Assembly: GCA_020698575.1 (NCBI GenBank)
Contig: CM036243.1
Location: forward strand, 18,677,403 to 18,741,402
Source of the DNA: Bostrychus sinensis
Taxonomy: Eukaryota; Chordata; Actinopteri; Gobiiformes; Eleotridae
Direction of reading: 5' to 3'
DNA: 64,000 nucleotides
The position numbers were made by a program, and so were the translations under genes. The notes under the pieces were generated by a model. It saw only the letters and a list, made by a program, of their open reading frames with translations. It was not told the DNA's origin and did not search any database. Each line of letters begins with the position of its first letter. The first letter of the stretch is position 1. Below, piece by piece: positions 25,340 through 37,441 of this stretch.

Positions 25340-28300
25340 TACTTAGCTAGAATATAATACTACTTCCAAGTGTTTATTTAACACATTTAATTCAATCAGT
25401 AGCTTTATGGGTTTGTAATGCACTTTGACATTTGGAGTGAGCAGTGAAGGAACTGACCACTCAATCGTCCGTGTGAATCTTTTTAACTCCTAAAAGAAAA
25501 ATGAGCTAACTTTTATGTGCATATTTATTAATATTGGTGACTAAAATAAATGTGTGAAAGAGGCCAGTCCAAGTTCACTGTAAGGGACCCCTTTCAGCAT
25601 AATAATTAATCAGGTTTTGAACAAGCACTGAACACAACCACTCTATAGGCCCATTATGTTTTCATGCATCTCCCACTTACTTTTATTTGTCCCCTCTCCT
25701 CCTTTGACACTCACACACTCACTTCCCTTTAGGTTGTATTTTAACTCAAAAGAGCATATAGGGGATGTTTATTGAAATGCAGACACATAAACAGAACAGG
25801 ACATACTCATCTCTAATATGCCCGTGTGCATCTTTGAAGAGGTCGGCGTGGGAGTGAGCGGCAGAGGTCATTTCCATATTCACTTAACAGAATGTTGCCT
25901 CTCTCCTTTCTGCACTATAGCGCTTTAATCAAGGCGGGCGACGCTGCCACTGCTCCTAAATGGCCCTGGAGCGCCTTTGAAACATAGTGACACCGGTGGC
26001 GCACTGAAAAGGACATGCTTTTTATCCTCTTAAATAGCTTGTAAAAGGGCCCCATTGACTACACAAGCTGCCGACACTTCCATGCTTCTGCGCTTTGGGC
26101 TCTATTGTACTACCAAGTGAATGTGTCAACGATAGTGGACGAACACTGGCGCTCTGCTCAACAATATCTGAGGCTTGTCTTGTTATTTCAATAAGGCTTG
26201 GAGCATGGTGCATACAAATATTTACAGCTCAAAAAAAAAAAAAAGCCACTGCAATTTATTATTAAATCAGCCTCTCTCTGAGTCTGACAACCGATCCAGG
26301 CCAGTATCTGTCAAATTCCAATGCACTCACTCTGATCTATGAGCTCACAGACCATCAACCAAAGCTGAGAGAGCGGTACAAAGTTACGAACAAAACTGCA
26401 ACAAACTCGTGGAGAGCAAGACGTAGGAAAGCTGCAATTTGCAATTTCTTTTAAATTTCTCAATAATTTTACTTGAAATTTAGGCGAAATATTGCAAAGT
26501 CACAAACAAGGAAAAAGTGTTCAATTACCCATACCTATAACAAACAAAGACAAAACCTGAGAAACTGAGAATTTTGCAGTTTCCAGAATTGATATTGACA
26601 TCACTACATGCTCCTACTATGAAAAATGAGCTTAGCGTTGAAGCTAAATAAAAAACACCCTTATTACAGCATTATTTTCTGCATCTGGAATTCAAGAACA
26701 TAATCATACTTCTAAGACTGCATCCACAAGCACTGCCAGCACTAAGCTGCACATCCAATACATACACACAAGCTTAATAACACATGCTCACAGACTGGAG
26801 ACCCCCCCCTACACACCCACCCTGTAAGCACAGCAGTACAATATGAAAGCTGTCATCCATCAAGAGGTATTGCCTGTCCTCGTTAGAAAGTCCTAATCCA
26901 CTTGTTTCTGCAGTCTATTCTCCTGGTAGTGGCCCTGCACTATACAGGTCTAATGGGCCCAGAGAGCTGACTGCACACAGCCTTGTCCTCTCCATTCTTC
27001 TCCCACTGTCTCTTCCACTAATGGTCTTGGAGTGCTGAGAGGGACTGTTTGGCTGATGTGTCCAAATGGTTTGTGTCTGTGCGCTAGTAAAAATAATATT
27101 GAGAAAGTGACACAAATTAAACACCCATGCCAATTTCACACAGCAGATTTACTATGTTAGTGTTAGGCTGCAACTTTAGGAAGATGATTTTGTTTGAACC
27201 TAAAGTTGAAGTTTGACTTTTGTTTTATTTGGATCTACTTTAAGCTTAGGATAGGAACATTTAAATCTTCAAACAATTAGCCAAGTAGCCAATCCCATTT
27301 GTTGCTCATGGTGCAAATCTACCATTAGTCATATATATATATACCTGCATTTCAAACATATAGTTTTAACTGGACCATGTCAAACATCCAGATTGCTAAA
27401 GACATGCATCTTTTCATGTGGGTTATTAAGGTCAAGAGGTCGTTAGTGACTTACTGCTTATTGAGTGAGAGTGAATGTCTCTGACCTCTATCAAAAATTA
27501 TGGCATTTTAACAAAAGTTGCATCTTTCATCCCCAAATCCTTTCGGCCCCAAAATGTATACTTGGCTAGAGGTATGTTATTTTTTGTTTTGCTTTTGGTT
27601 AGCAAAATCAAAAATTCCCATAAACACTCCTAAACCTTGTGGAAAGCCTTCCCAGAAGAATTGAAGCTGTTATAGCTGCAAAGAATGGGCCGACGTCATA
27701 TTAAACCCTATGGATCAGAATGGAATGTCACTGAAGTTCATATGTGTGTAAAGGCAGGTGAGCGAATACTTCTGGAAATATGGTGTAGTTAAGATCCAGT
27801 TTCTGTGTATGTTGCTTTAGGCGTACAACATGTAGTCAGCAACACCCTTTAAGCTTTAAGATATCTTAAAACTATATCCCAACACCTAAATGACTTTTAA
27901 ACCCACATAAAAATTTCTGTGTCATAAACAATAGAAACTAAAGTCCAATACCTTCCCTCAGGAGAGAAGTTGGACGAGATCCGGTTTTTATGATTAATGA
28001 CCCTTTATGTTGTATATTCTGATGCAATGGGGGAGCAACTATTATTTGGCCATGTTTTGGTGACTTGTAGTTTTGTTGTGTTAATCGCATTTTTAGTGCG
28101 GAGGGAAGGCGGTGGAGACATTTCAAGGCCTTGCAGACACAACATAACAGTTTATCGACTGTTTGGTTTACCCTCGCGCTGCCCTGAGAGACTCCTGAGC
28201 TGGATTAAGTACGGTCGTCTTTTCATTCGCTGTGATTGGAGAGCACAGGTATATAACAGGTTTGTTGTGTGGCTTCATAACAGTTTTCTTAGCTTTAGAC

Positions 28301-29399
28301 CTTTTTTCTGTGTTGTGATTGGCTTGTGTGTTTGTGGACGGATGTGTGTGTGTGTGTGTGTGTGTGTGTAATTGAGCACACGCTATCACTCCTCTCTCTC
28401 TTTTAGCTCCCTTTCTTTTCTTTCTGTAGTCACTCAATTAGGCGAAGAGCAGGCCCATGGGGAGCCATTGTTTGAGCAGCAGTGGAAGACAAACAAGATT
28501 GCCGTCGTCACCACACACACAGGAGCTCCCTGGGTAACACTTGAGACTGCCGCAGTCATTCACTCAGCGGCTTCCGATATGCAAAGATACCTCCGAAATT
28601 TGCATGTAGTTACTGATGCATATAGGCGCAAATGCAGCTCATAAACATGCACGTACATATGTGCACGTAGGTTAGCAGCGGGCTTATGTTCAGGAGCTAT
28701 GCAACACATTGAGAAACACATATGCATGTCAAATTCACCATATGCACATAAATATATACAGCGGATTATTATTGCGCTGTACTCCTCTTCTTGGTAAATG
28801 GACCAAAACCACAGATCCAAGGGGAGAAAACCAGGGCACACATGTTTACACACAAATTACACCCAGTGGGATAACTTAGCCCCATTTCTACAAGGAAAGG
28901 CCACACAGTGTTAGATGATAATGTGCGCACGGAAATTCCCCCATGCCACTTTATTTATGCCTTAATAACAAGAGCTTTGTGGACACAAGTGGACGCAGGA
29001 AGACCAAAACGGCGGCTATGTATATCCATGTCTGCAGTGACGCTCATTTTATGTCATTCCATCTTTGCTTTACTCCTCCCTCATCCTTTCATCCCTTAAT
29101 CTAAGTTTTTCCTCCAGAGAGCGAAATAGAGGATTTTCAAGTCATAAAAGTTTTATAGAAGCTGTAAAGGGTAACCGAACTGTCAGCCCCTCTGAACTCT
29201 TTATAGCCATCTGAGAGAAGAGACGAGCGGTCAGGTGAGGAATTCCTATGGAAAATATCAGCATTACACTATTGTTCTTTTAATTCCTTTTTACACCCTT
29301 AATTAAAATAGGTTGGGATCTTATGAAGATCTCATGAATTTTATTCACATTGGAGCATAAGCATTTCAGGTGATAAAACAGATATTTGACCTTTTCATG
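25340..29399. other. Intergenic, no gene seen
   Basis: Unique DNA with a short A run at 26231 and a (TG)13. 25850-26010 is GC-richer. No repeat family or exon could be assigned. Confidence 0.55.
28343..28369. repeat. (TG)n microsatellite
   Basis: 13 uninterrupted TG dinucleotides. Confidence 0.95.
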
Positions 29400-29925
29400 A
29401 CATATACTAGCTCATTTTAAATATGATGACAGCAACACATCTCAAAAAAGTGTTTCTGGATCATGTTCACATATGGCTTCTGCTTTGTATGATATAGTTT
29501 TAATTTGGATCCGTGCAAACTGTGTTCATAGACAATGGCTTCTGAAAGTGTACAGAATATTGTCTGTTAGTAATGCAGTGTCACTTGAAGACCTAATAAT
29601 CATAAGCATCCAACACATTCAATACTAATAATACAGACTCTGCCTTTCTAAAATGCTTGTTTTACACCCAGACATCTTAAATGTTGCCAATTTTTTAATA
29701 GCAGCACTTTCTTTTTTAGTCTTTTGTTGCCCAGTCTTAACTTTTTTGAGATGTGTTGCTGCCATCAAATTCAAAATGAGGTATTTTTCATAAAAAGGTT
29801 AAAAAAAACCTCTCTCAACATCTTATATGTTGTTTATGTTCTATTGTGAATAAAATATGATTTTATGAGACTTGCTAATCATTGCACTCTTGTAATTACA
29901 GTGTTCCAACTTTTTTGTATATGTT
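29400..29925 (+). repeat. Dispersed family D, long copy
   Basis: Shows gactctgcctttctaaaatg, cccagacatcttaaatgttg, ttgagatgtgttgctgccat and gaataaaatatgattttatg, ending in ccaacttttttgtat. Two further copies lie in sept9. Class not assigned, though it is a very common fish repeat. Confidence 0.65.
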
Positions 29926-30520
29926 TTGTACAGAATTTAAACAGCTTTTTTGAAGGCTTTAGTTGCTTTTTTCCTAGACTTCATTTTGTGGTCCACTTTA
30001 TATTTCAAGAGAGAGAGGTCTTGCAGACTCTGGTGGCAGTAATGCTAAAATAAAAGTATAAGAGCTTATTGAAAGATAAACCCAACATATCTATCGAGAC
30101 TAGAGTTATAGACAGGGCAGGCATTACTTAATATTACAGTCTAGAGCCCAGAGACGCACTCCAATGCTTTTAGTCGCAAAGAACAAGAATTATATTTACA
30201 GCTGGGATATACATAACCATTGTATTGCATCTCTTTTGGTCTTCTCACAAAATAAGGGAAATGACTTGAGCGTACAACATAGCAAATGGGAGATGACAGT
30301 TATTTAGCTGAATGGGGCGCCGGCTCTTTTTTCCCCCTAACCTATGCAGCAAGCTGTAAAATAGCAAGCGAGAGAACAACAAGAGAAATAAATGACTTTC
30401 TGGACAAAGGCAGCAGCAAGGCAGAAAGCATTTCTCCTGAGGCTAAGAGGGGGAACGAGAGAGATGGAGCGATGGAGGAGGAGGGAGGAGTGGATGCATC
30501 ACCTTGCACAGCGCTCCATA

Positions 30521-30566
30521 TCATTTGCATGGTTTATACTCTCCAAGGCCCCCACCATGCAAATGA
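30521..30566. promoter_or_regulatory. Inverted pair of octamer (ATTTGCAT) sites
   Basis: A 13-bp perfect inverted repeat, tcatttgcatggt at 30521-30533 and its complement at 30554-30566, separated by 20 bp. Each arm contains the octamer bound by POU factors (30523-30530 and 30557-30564). It sits in a non-repetitive block, 30490-30730. Function is inferred from the motif only. Confidence 0.4.
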
Positions 30567-32935
30567 CTCATAAAGTAGAAATAGAGAGAGTTTGGAGCTG
30601 GTGTCAGGAGTGAATTTATATATGATTGCCAGGCGGGCCCAGTGTCCTAAATCATTTTCAATTAGATGACACTTTCAATATCGAGCCGCTGATTTAGAGA
30701 TATTAAAACTTCTTCGCCTTTATTCTCGGCAGAGTTGAAAGCAAGCAAGCTTATCTGGGGCCCCTTCACCCACAGGCTCTCCCTACTCCGCTGCTTTTCA
30801 TCCTGTTTTCTCATCTTCTCCTCTTCTTTAAAAAGGTATATGTCAGAAATATCCTTTACTGTAATGATCTGGCGTTTCAAAAAGAAGGGAGGACTCTGCA
30901 TATGCAATGAGGGCAATTTGGCAATAGTTTTGCATGTCTGAAAACATATGGGAAACTGAATCATATACAGACAATTGACAATTACATTTCAGCCATCTAC
31001 AGAAAGATGGAGATAAGCTGGCACCAATGTACAATATGTGGAAGGGATGTAAATAAGATCTATGTTAATACATATTTTTGCTTGATTTTGGGAGGTGTCA
31101 CTAGTTTCTTTAGATTTAACTGATTGAAATGAGATGACCCAAAATTTGCCCTTCTAGACAATACAGTTCATATTCAACACTACTGCAGTTCTTCATTTCC
31201 ATAATTTATCCTATTGTCTCTTAATGTTAGGATTTAGATTTTTTTTCATTACACAGTTCCCATAACCAAATACACCACGAAAGACATTTTGAATTGTTCT
31301 AGCATACTTTTTGCAAGTATCTTCAAAAAGTAGTATCTCCATATAAAATGCATTGCCAATATTTATTATGCTTCAGTTTTTAGTTTTTATTTTTTGTATT
31401 GTTCATTTTTGTAAAGAGGCATAGCCATTGCTGCAATAGCCACTTTCTCAGTAAAACTGTCCATCCCTATTGATTCAACGTTAACAAGTTATGTATAGAC
31501 AAACCAGACAATAAAAGTGCTTCATGTTCGACTGGAGCATTTATAAGTATGTGTACTGTACAAGTGTTATTTTTTCCTCTGACTCACTTACACATAGACA
31601 CCTTGGATTTGCAGATGTGTTGCTGAACTAACTTTTACATTATTAAAAGTTAAATATAACTTCAGAAAGTATCACTAACGATTCCAATAATGATGTTTGC
31701 GGGTCAAAAATAGCAGCTCATTTCTTGTTAAACTGAAAAAAAAAAGAAACTTTCCATGGTTCACTCTTAACAACCGTAGATTGCTCCATTTTTACTTGCG
31801 CACCCTCAAGACAAACAGTCTCTTTAAATAGCCCTATCTCATTCACATTCTGCTCATGCGGCCCACTCGACCTTTCACCACGTCACCTTTCAAGCATTCA
31901 TTGTACCACACTTAACTACTTGCATCTGCCTGCTATATATTGTAAACCTCAGTCTAAAAGGCACCTACATTGAAATGAGTGCACTGGCGGGTGCTGCCTT
32001 CATCCAACCTTTTCTATATTGGCTATAAAACCTACTGAAATTGACAGAGTGAGGTCCGTATCAAAAAGCTTGGCAATCACCATCACCTTATCTCCCTAAC
32101 GCTGCCGAACACACCGCCTCTCTAATTCCTTCTGGGGTAATAAAAATCTGTATCTTAATGGACATACACTACCTGCCTGTACCTCGGTAATGCTACTAAA
32201 TGGCATATACTCCCTTAGCGGTTATGCATTTTGCAGCCACTACCTTTCCACAATAAAACTTAGATGTACATCTCCCATTTTGATACTCTCTGCCTGCTAC
32301 TTTGGTATCTCCTGTTTCATCCCCCCTCCTCGTCCTATCTCTTGTACCAAGGCTCTTCCATCTCTCCCTGTCCTATAAGCCCTCGCCCCACAACCCCACC
32401 CCCACCCCTCTTGCTGTGCTCCTAGTTTTGATTGTGTACAGGGCAGGTCCCACTGACAGGCCTGGGCATTGCCGATAACGCCTCGAGCTGAACAATGGGG
32501 GGAATATTGTAACGCCTAATGGAAAGGAGCTGAAGGTGGAGAGGATCAGGGACATAAATCAGAGCACCTGGCACTGATGGGGCTTTTCAACAGCAATAAG
32601 GGAGGCAATACCTCTTGGTGCAACCACTGCAAGGAGAATGGGGGGACCTGCATGCACTTAGGGGTCTCCGATTGAGAAGGAACACATCTGAAATGGCAGA
32701 AAGCATTTTCCACCTTTTCATGCATACACAAGCCCTCATACATACACAAAAGTCCAACTTTTAAACATCCATCAATGGACACTTGGTATTTGTATATGTA
32801 TGTACAAAGCTATTCTGTATGTATGCTTGCACGGACGTAAGCAGACATGGTTTAAAAGCACTTTCTGAGAGGGATGGTAAGTAGGCAGTGTGTCAGCCTG
32901 AGTAGGGGTGGATGGGCTTGGGGGCGGGAGTGTGC

Positions 32936-32955
32936 GGGGGGGGGGGGGGGGGGGG
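32936..32955. repeat. poly(G) tract
   Basis: About 20 consecutive G following a G-rich stretch (gcgggagtgtgc). Long G runs are rare in AT-rich fish DNA and can form quadruplexes. Confidence 0.9.
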
Positions 32956-33734
32956 CTCATATAAGAGCATTGAGAGTGATAACTGGTGGGGATGGATGAG
33001 TCACATTTTACCTTTATGGTGCTCTGCTATTCACTGTGTAAAGATAATGGACAGAGCCACTTAGTAATCAGAGGTTGAATTAAAGAGCTTCTCTCATCTC
33101 TGTTCTGACTCACGACAAAGCCTTTCTTCTCCCGTCACTTTTTATACCATTCTTCTTCACCTGCCATCATTTCTAATTATATAAAAATAAATGAATTGCT
33201 TCTGCTTTTGAAAAAATGCTGTGTGTGCTACTTTTAATCTGGCCAAAATGTGAGTGAGGAGGGGCAGTCTATAGAATAAGTCTTTGGAAAAGTGATGACT
33301 GCTTATATATGCGCTTTGCTCTTAGATCATCTCCATTGTTTCAGCTCTTCTATGCATGTCAAAAAGATGAAGAAGAGAGAAGACTTTAGCTAAATCGTGT
33401 GGCATATATATATTTTAAATCCTCATTACAACTGTACATTTTCTGCTTGATATTTCCAACAAGTGCTAAAACAAATGGATGTCATTTTTGTGCAAAAGAG
33501 AGAAGTTAATAGTAGAACTGAATTGAGCATTACTGTTTCTAAACTTGAACTTGAAAATTAAAAGCAATTTTAGAAGGTTGACAATGGCAAGTGAACAGCG
33601 CTGTTTGACACAAATGCGCAAAGTATAGCTTATGATGCAAACTAGGCCCCCATTAGCACAATGAAATTACCCATATGATTATACATAAAAAAACATAGTT
33701 AAGGAATGATGGAATAGTTGTTGGAACAGTTAAA

Positions 33735-33930
33735 ATGGCACTGGTTTGTTTGTTAGTCTGTTAGCAAGAACTCAAAAAGTAATGGTCAGATTTTAAAAAT
33801 TGAGGAAGAAAATTAATGAAATGATTCATTTTGTGTCTCCAGAACCAATTTCATCTCTTGGCAACAAAACTGTTAGACCAGTTTAATTCATTTACCAAGA
33901 TACTAACTCCAGTCACAAGAGGTCACTAAA
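33735..33930 (+). repeat. Dispersed family A, body fragment
   Basis: Shows ggtttgtttgttagtctgtt, then aactcaaaaagtaatggtca and ccagtcacaagaggtcac; the tRNA-like part is missing. Confidence 0.6.
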
Positions 33931-35862
33931 GGAACTAATATTATTTATGCGCTTGTGCTTACAGCTTTGTGTTGCTTTTAAATCTTGCAAGCTGAATGTT
34001 TTGTGCATGACATTTTGCATTCTGTGTCATCACTGTGAATGTAAATGATCTCCTGTTATTCATAATTCCAAATCTGTGTCACTTCCATAGTCCACAGTTA
34101 TTTGACGTGTATAAAAAAAAAAAAAATAGAACTTCAGCCTGAAGCTGAAGTTACACCAATCAACCAATAGTATGACAAGTGAATAAAAAACTTTAGACGG
34201 AGATGATATACAGAGTCACACTCAGCTTCAGCCAGGTATAATTCACACACACGTGCACCCACACATTTCTCATCGCACCTCTGATCTTACAATATAAAAT
34301 ATGTGTCAGGGGCCATCTTCAAGCATTCATCACTGTAATTGGCTGGATAACAGCAGCTGCCCGTTCTGAGAGTCTGTCTGCAGCAGTCAGTTTTGTTTAA
34401 GCAGTGGAAGAAAGGAAGGAAAGAGGAAGACTGGCGGGAGTGGCTGGGCGTTGATTAGATATCCTTCATAGGTCTTAAATCTCCATTAATCATTGGCCCT
34501 CTATTCATAAAGCCAACTCTTACGCAGATAAGAGGTCCGTATAAAGAAGAACTGGGGAAGACAGAAAGAAGGGGAAAAAGGGGGGAGATCACACACTTGT
34601 TAAAAATAATAAGCCGCTACAGAGCCACGTGGAGAGGCCCTGGTGGGATGGGAATTGCTGATTAAATTAAAGGCTCATTAATCAGCCCTTGACCATGACT
34701 TCCCCATTTCTCATGTTCACATCGCACCATTGAATTCCTTCCTTTTTTTTTTTCTTTTTTGCTTCCTCGTGCCAAGTGAGGGATCTCCTGCTGAAGGGTC
34801 AGGGTTAAGAGTCTGCAGGAGAGAGAGAGAATAAAAGGGGAAGAGACCTGGCAACCCGCTCTGATGATTAGCCTGGAAAAATAGCAATCTAGCCTCCAAC
34901 CTCTTCCTCTGCCCCCCTGCTGAAAGGCAGTGTACAGCCAGAACAGGCAGTTTTGGCAACACTACCAAGTCCAGTACCTCAGACACATGCTTATGACAGA
35001 GGCCTTAGTTGGCAGCTTGCAAAATGTCTGTTGAGATTTGGCTCCAGATCTGCCGATGTTAGTAATGTTTCTGGCCAACTTTGTGGTACAGGAGTGGTTG
35101 CAAATGAGCAATGGTTGTAGGCATGAGTAGGCAACGCTCTGGTGATGAAGTGGATTTGAGAGCCGAGCGCCGTCTCATAATGGTTGTGATTATGCTGAGG
35201 TCATTAGAAACTAGGCATTACATCATAGCTGCTAGTGATGGGGAATCCCTTCTGCGTTAGCTTGATGGAGAAAAATGTGTTTTCTCTTTATTACCAAAGC
35301 CAATCAGGTAGATAGCATGCTAATCAATCAATCAGTAAATCCATCAGATGCTCTACAAGAAAACGATCCCTACCATTTTAATATAGAATAAATATTATGG
35401 ATGTTATGCTTTTAGTGAAGGAAAACATCATGTCCTCATTATGATTCAATCAATTAGTCAAAGAGTCAGTCCATCACCATCAATCAGTGAATGTGCGAGT
35501 GAGAACTGACGAGCGGCATGCACATTTATTTAGCTGCATGCCCTAATGTATTTGCTAATATAATTCATGTTGTGAAATTGCTGTAGCGACATATTATTAT
35601 TGTAATGACAATGTTAGAGATATGACAGTGCTCAGCTATGTAATTTCAAAGCAATGCACCTCAGGTATAATTTTTATTAAGTGTATATGCAGTGTATTGC
35701 CAGTACTTAGACCCTTTAAAGTAATAGGGACTGTGGTGACATTACATGACATAAACATAATAATTAAGGCCACATTGTTGTTAATATCAGTTGTCTGAAT
35801 GCTATTGTTTATGGGTAAATGTTCTAACCAACATATTAAGAGACAGGGCACACTGCACTATA

Positions 35863-36059
35863 CAGTGGGGCAAAAAAGTATTTAGTCAGCCACCAATTGT
35901 GCAAGTTCTCCCACTTAAAAAGATGAGAGAGGCCTGTAATTTTCATCATAGGTATGCCTCAACTATGAGAGACAAAATGAGAAAAAAAAAATCCAGAAAA
36001 TCACATTGTCTAATGTTTAAAGAATTTATTTGCAAATTATGGTGGAAAATAAGTATTTG
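35863..36059. repeat. Tc1 left terminal inverted repeat
   Basis: Matches the reverse complement of the right end from the outermost cagtgggg through the A-rich stretch to the agtatttg motif near 36050. A 13-bp insertion near 36037 is absent from the right copy. Confidence 0.85.
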
Positions 36060-36079
36060 GTCAATAACAAAAGTTCATC

Positions 36080-37086
36080 TCAATACTTTGTTATATACCC
36101 TTTGTTGGCAATGGCAGAGGTCAAACATTTTCTGTAAGTCTTCACAAGGTTTTCACAAACTGTTGCTGGTATTTTGGCCCATTCCTCCATGCAGATCTCC
36201 TCTAGAGCAGTGATGTTTTGGGGCTGTCGCTGGGCAACACGGACTTTCAACTCCGTCCAAAGATTTTCTATGGGGTTGAGATCTGGAGACTGGCAAGGCC
36301 ACTCCAGGACCTTGAAATGCTTCTTACGAAGCCACTCCTTCGTTACCCGGGCAGTGTGTTTGGGATCATTGTCATGCTGAAAGACCCAGCCACGTTTCAT
36401 CTTCAATGCCCTTGCTGATGGAAGGAGGTTTTCACTCAAAATCTGACAATACCTGGCCCCATTCATTCTTTCCTTTACACGGATCAGTCGTCCTGGTCCC
36501 TTTGCTGAAAAACAGCCCCAAAGCATGATGTTCCCACCCCCATGCTTTACAGTAGGTATGGTGTTCTTTGGATGCAACTCAGCATTCTTTCTCCTCCAAA
36601 CACGAAGAGTGTTTTTACCAAAAAGTTCTATTTTGGTTTCATCTGACCATATGACATTCTCCCAAGCCTCTTCTGGATCATCCAAATGCTCTCTAGCAAA
36701 CTTCAGACGGGCCTGCACATGTACTGGCTTTAGCAGGGGGACACGTCTGGCACTGCAGGATTTGAGTCCCTGGCGGTGTAGTGTGTTACTGATGGTAGCC
36801 TTTGTTACTTTGGTCCCAGCTCTCTGCAGGTCATTCACTAGGTCCCCCCGTGTGGTTCTGGGATTTTTGCTCACCGTTCTTGTGATCATTTTGACCCCAC
36901 AGGGTGAGATCGTGCGGGGAGCCCCAGATCGAGGGAGATCAGTGGTCTTGTATGTCTTCCATTTCCTCCCACAGTTGATTTCTTCACACCAAGCTGCTTA
37001 CCTATTGCAGATTCAGTTTTCCCAGCCTGGTGCAGGTCTACAATTTTGTTTCTGGTGTCTTTTGACAGCTCTTTGGTCTTGGCCAT
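36080..37086 (-). pseudogene. Tc1 transposase, disrupted by a small deletion
   Basis: Cut-and-paste DNA transposase. The start at 37086 reads MAKTKELSKDTRNKIVDLHQ, the first helix-turn-helix of the paired-like DNA-binding domain. About 40 codons on, after KKSTVG (36967-36978), the frame is lost and the rest continues in another frame without stops to 36080, 269 codons from the Met at 36889. The catalytic triad is intact: Asp in WSDETK, Asp in QHDNDPKH, and Glu in DLNPIENLW, with 34 residues between the last two. Relative to the family sequence I know, about ten bases are missing at the break. The enzyme from this copy is therefore not expected to work, but the ends could still be mobilised by an intact source. 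Confidence 0.9.
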
Positions 37087-37258
37087 AGTGGAGTTTGGAG
37101 TGGGACTGTTTGAGGTTGTGGACAGGTGTCTTTTATATAGATAACCAGTTCAAACAGGTGCCATTAATACAGGTAACGAGTGGAGGACAGAGGAGCCTCT
37201 TAGAGAAGAAGTTACAGCTCTGTGAGAGACAGAAATCTTGCTTGTTTGTAGGTGAGCA

Positions 37259-37441
37259 AATACTTATTTTCAAATAAATTCTTTAAAAATCAGACAATGT
37301 GATTTTCTGGATTTTTTTTTTCTCATTTTGTCTCTCATAGTTGAGGTATACCTATGATGAAAATTACAGGCCTCTCTCATCTTTTTTAAGTGGGAGAACT
37401 TGCACAATTGGTGGCTGACTAAATACTTTTTTGCCCCACTG
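37259..37441. repeat. Tc1 right terminal inverted repeat
   Basis: Reverse-complement partner of the left end, with a T-run, the motif cattttgtctctcatagttg and outermost ccccactg next to the TA target. Confidence 0.85.

Larger units (their letters stand above)
29926..35860. other. Intergenic, candidate regulatory DNA
   Basis: Includes the octamer pair at 30521, a family A fragment at 33735 and a poly(G) tract. 34440-34720 is non-repetitive and dense in ATTA motifs (gattagatatc, ccattaatcattgg, ctcattaatcagcc). No exon recognised. Confidence 0.5.
35863..37441 (-). mobile_element. Tc1/mariner transposon, near complete
   Basis: 1579-bp element bounded by inverted ends that begin cagtggggcaaaaaagtatt on both sides, with the TA target duplicated at 35861-35862 and 37442-37443. 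The terminal repeats are unusually long, about 180-200 bp, and differ by only a few substitutions and a small insertion in the left copy. The minus strand carries a DD34E transposase. The close match of the two ends and the long open frame indicate a young insertion of the widespread teleost Tc1 type. Confidence 0.95.

Noticed and set aside
28343..28369. TG run near a TATA-like motif (tatataac at about 28250) as a possible promoter
   Set aside because: No downstream exon or initiator context; TATA-like words are frequent in this AT-rich DNA.
36525..37088. 187-codon plus-strand open frame
   Set aside because: It is the antisense of the Tc1 transposase.
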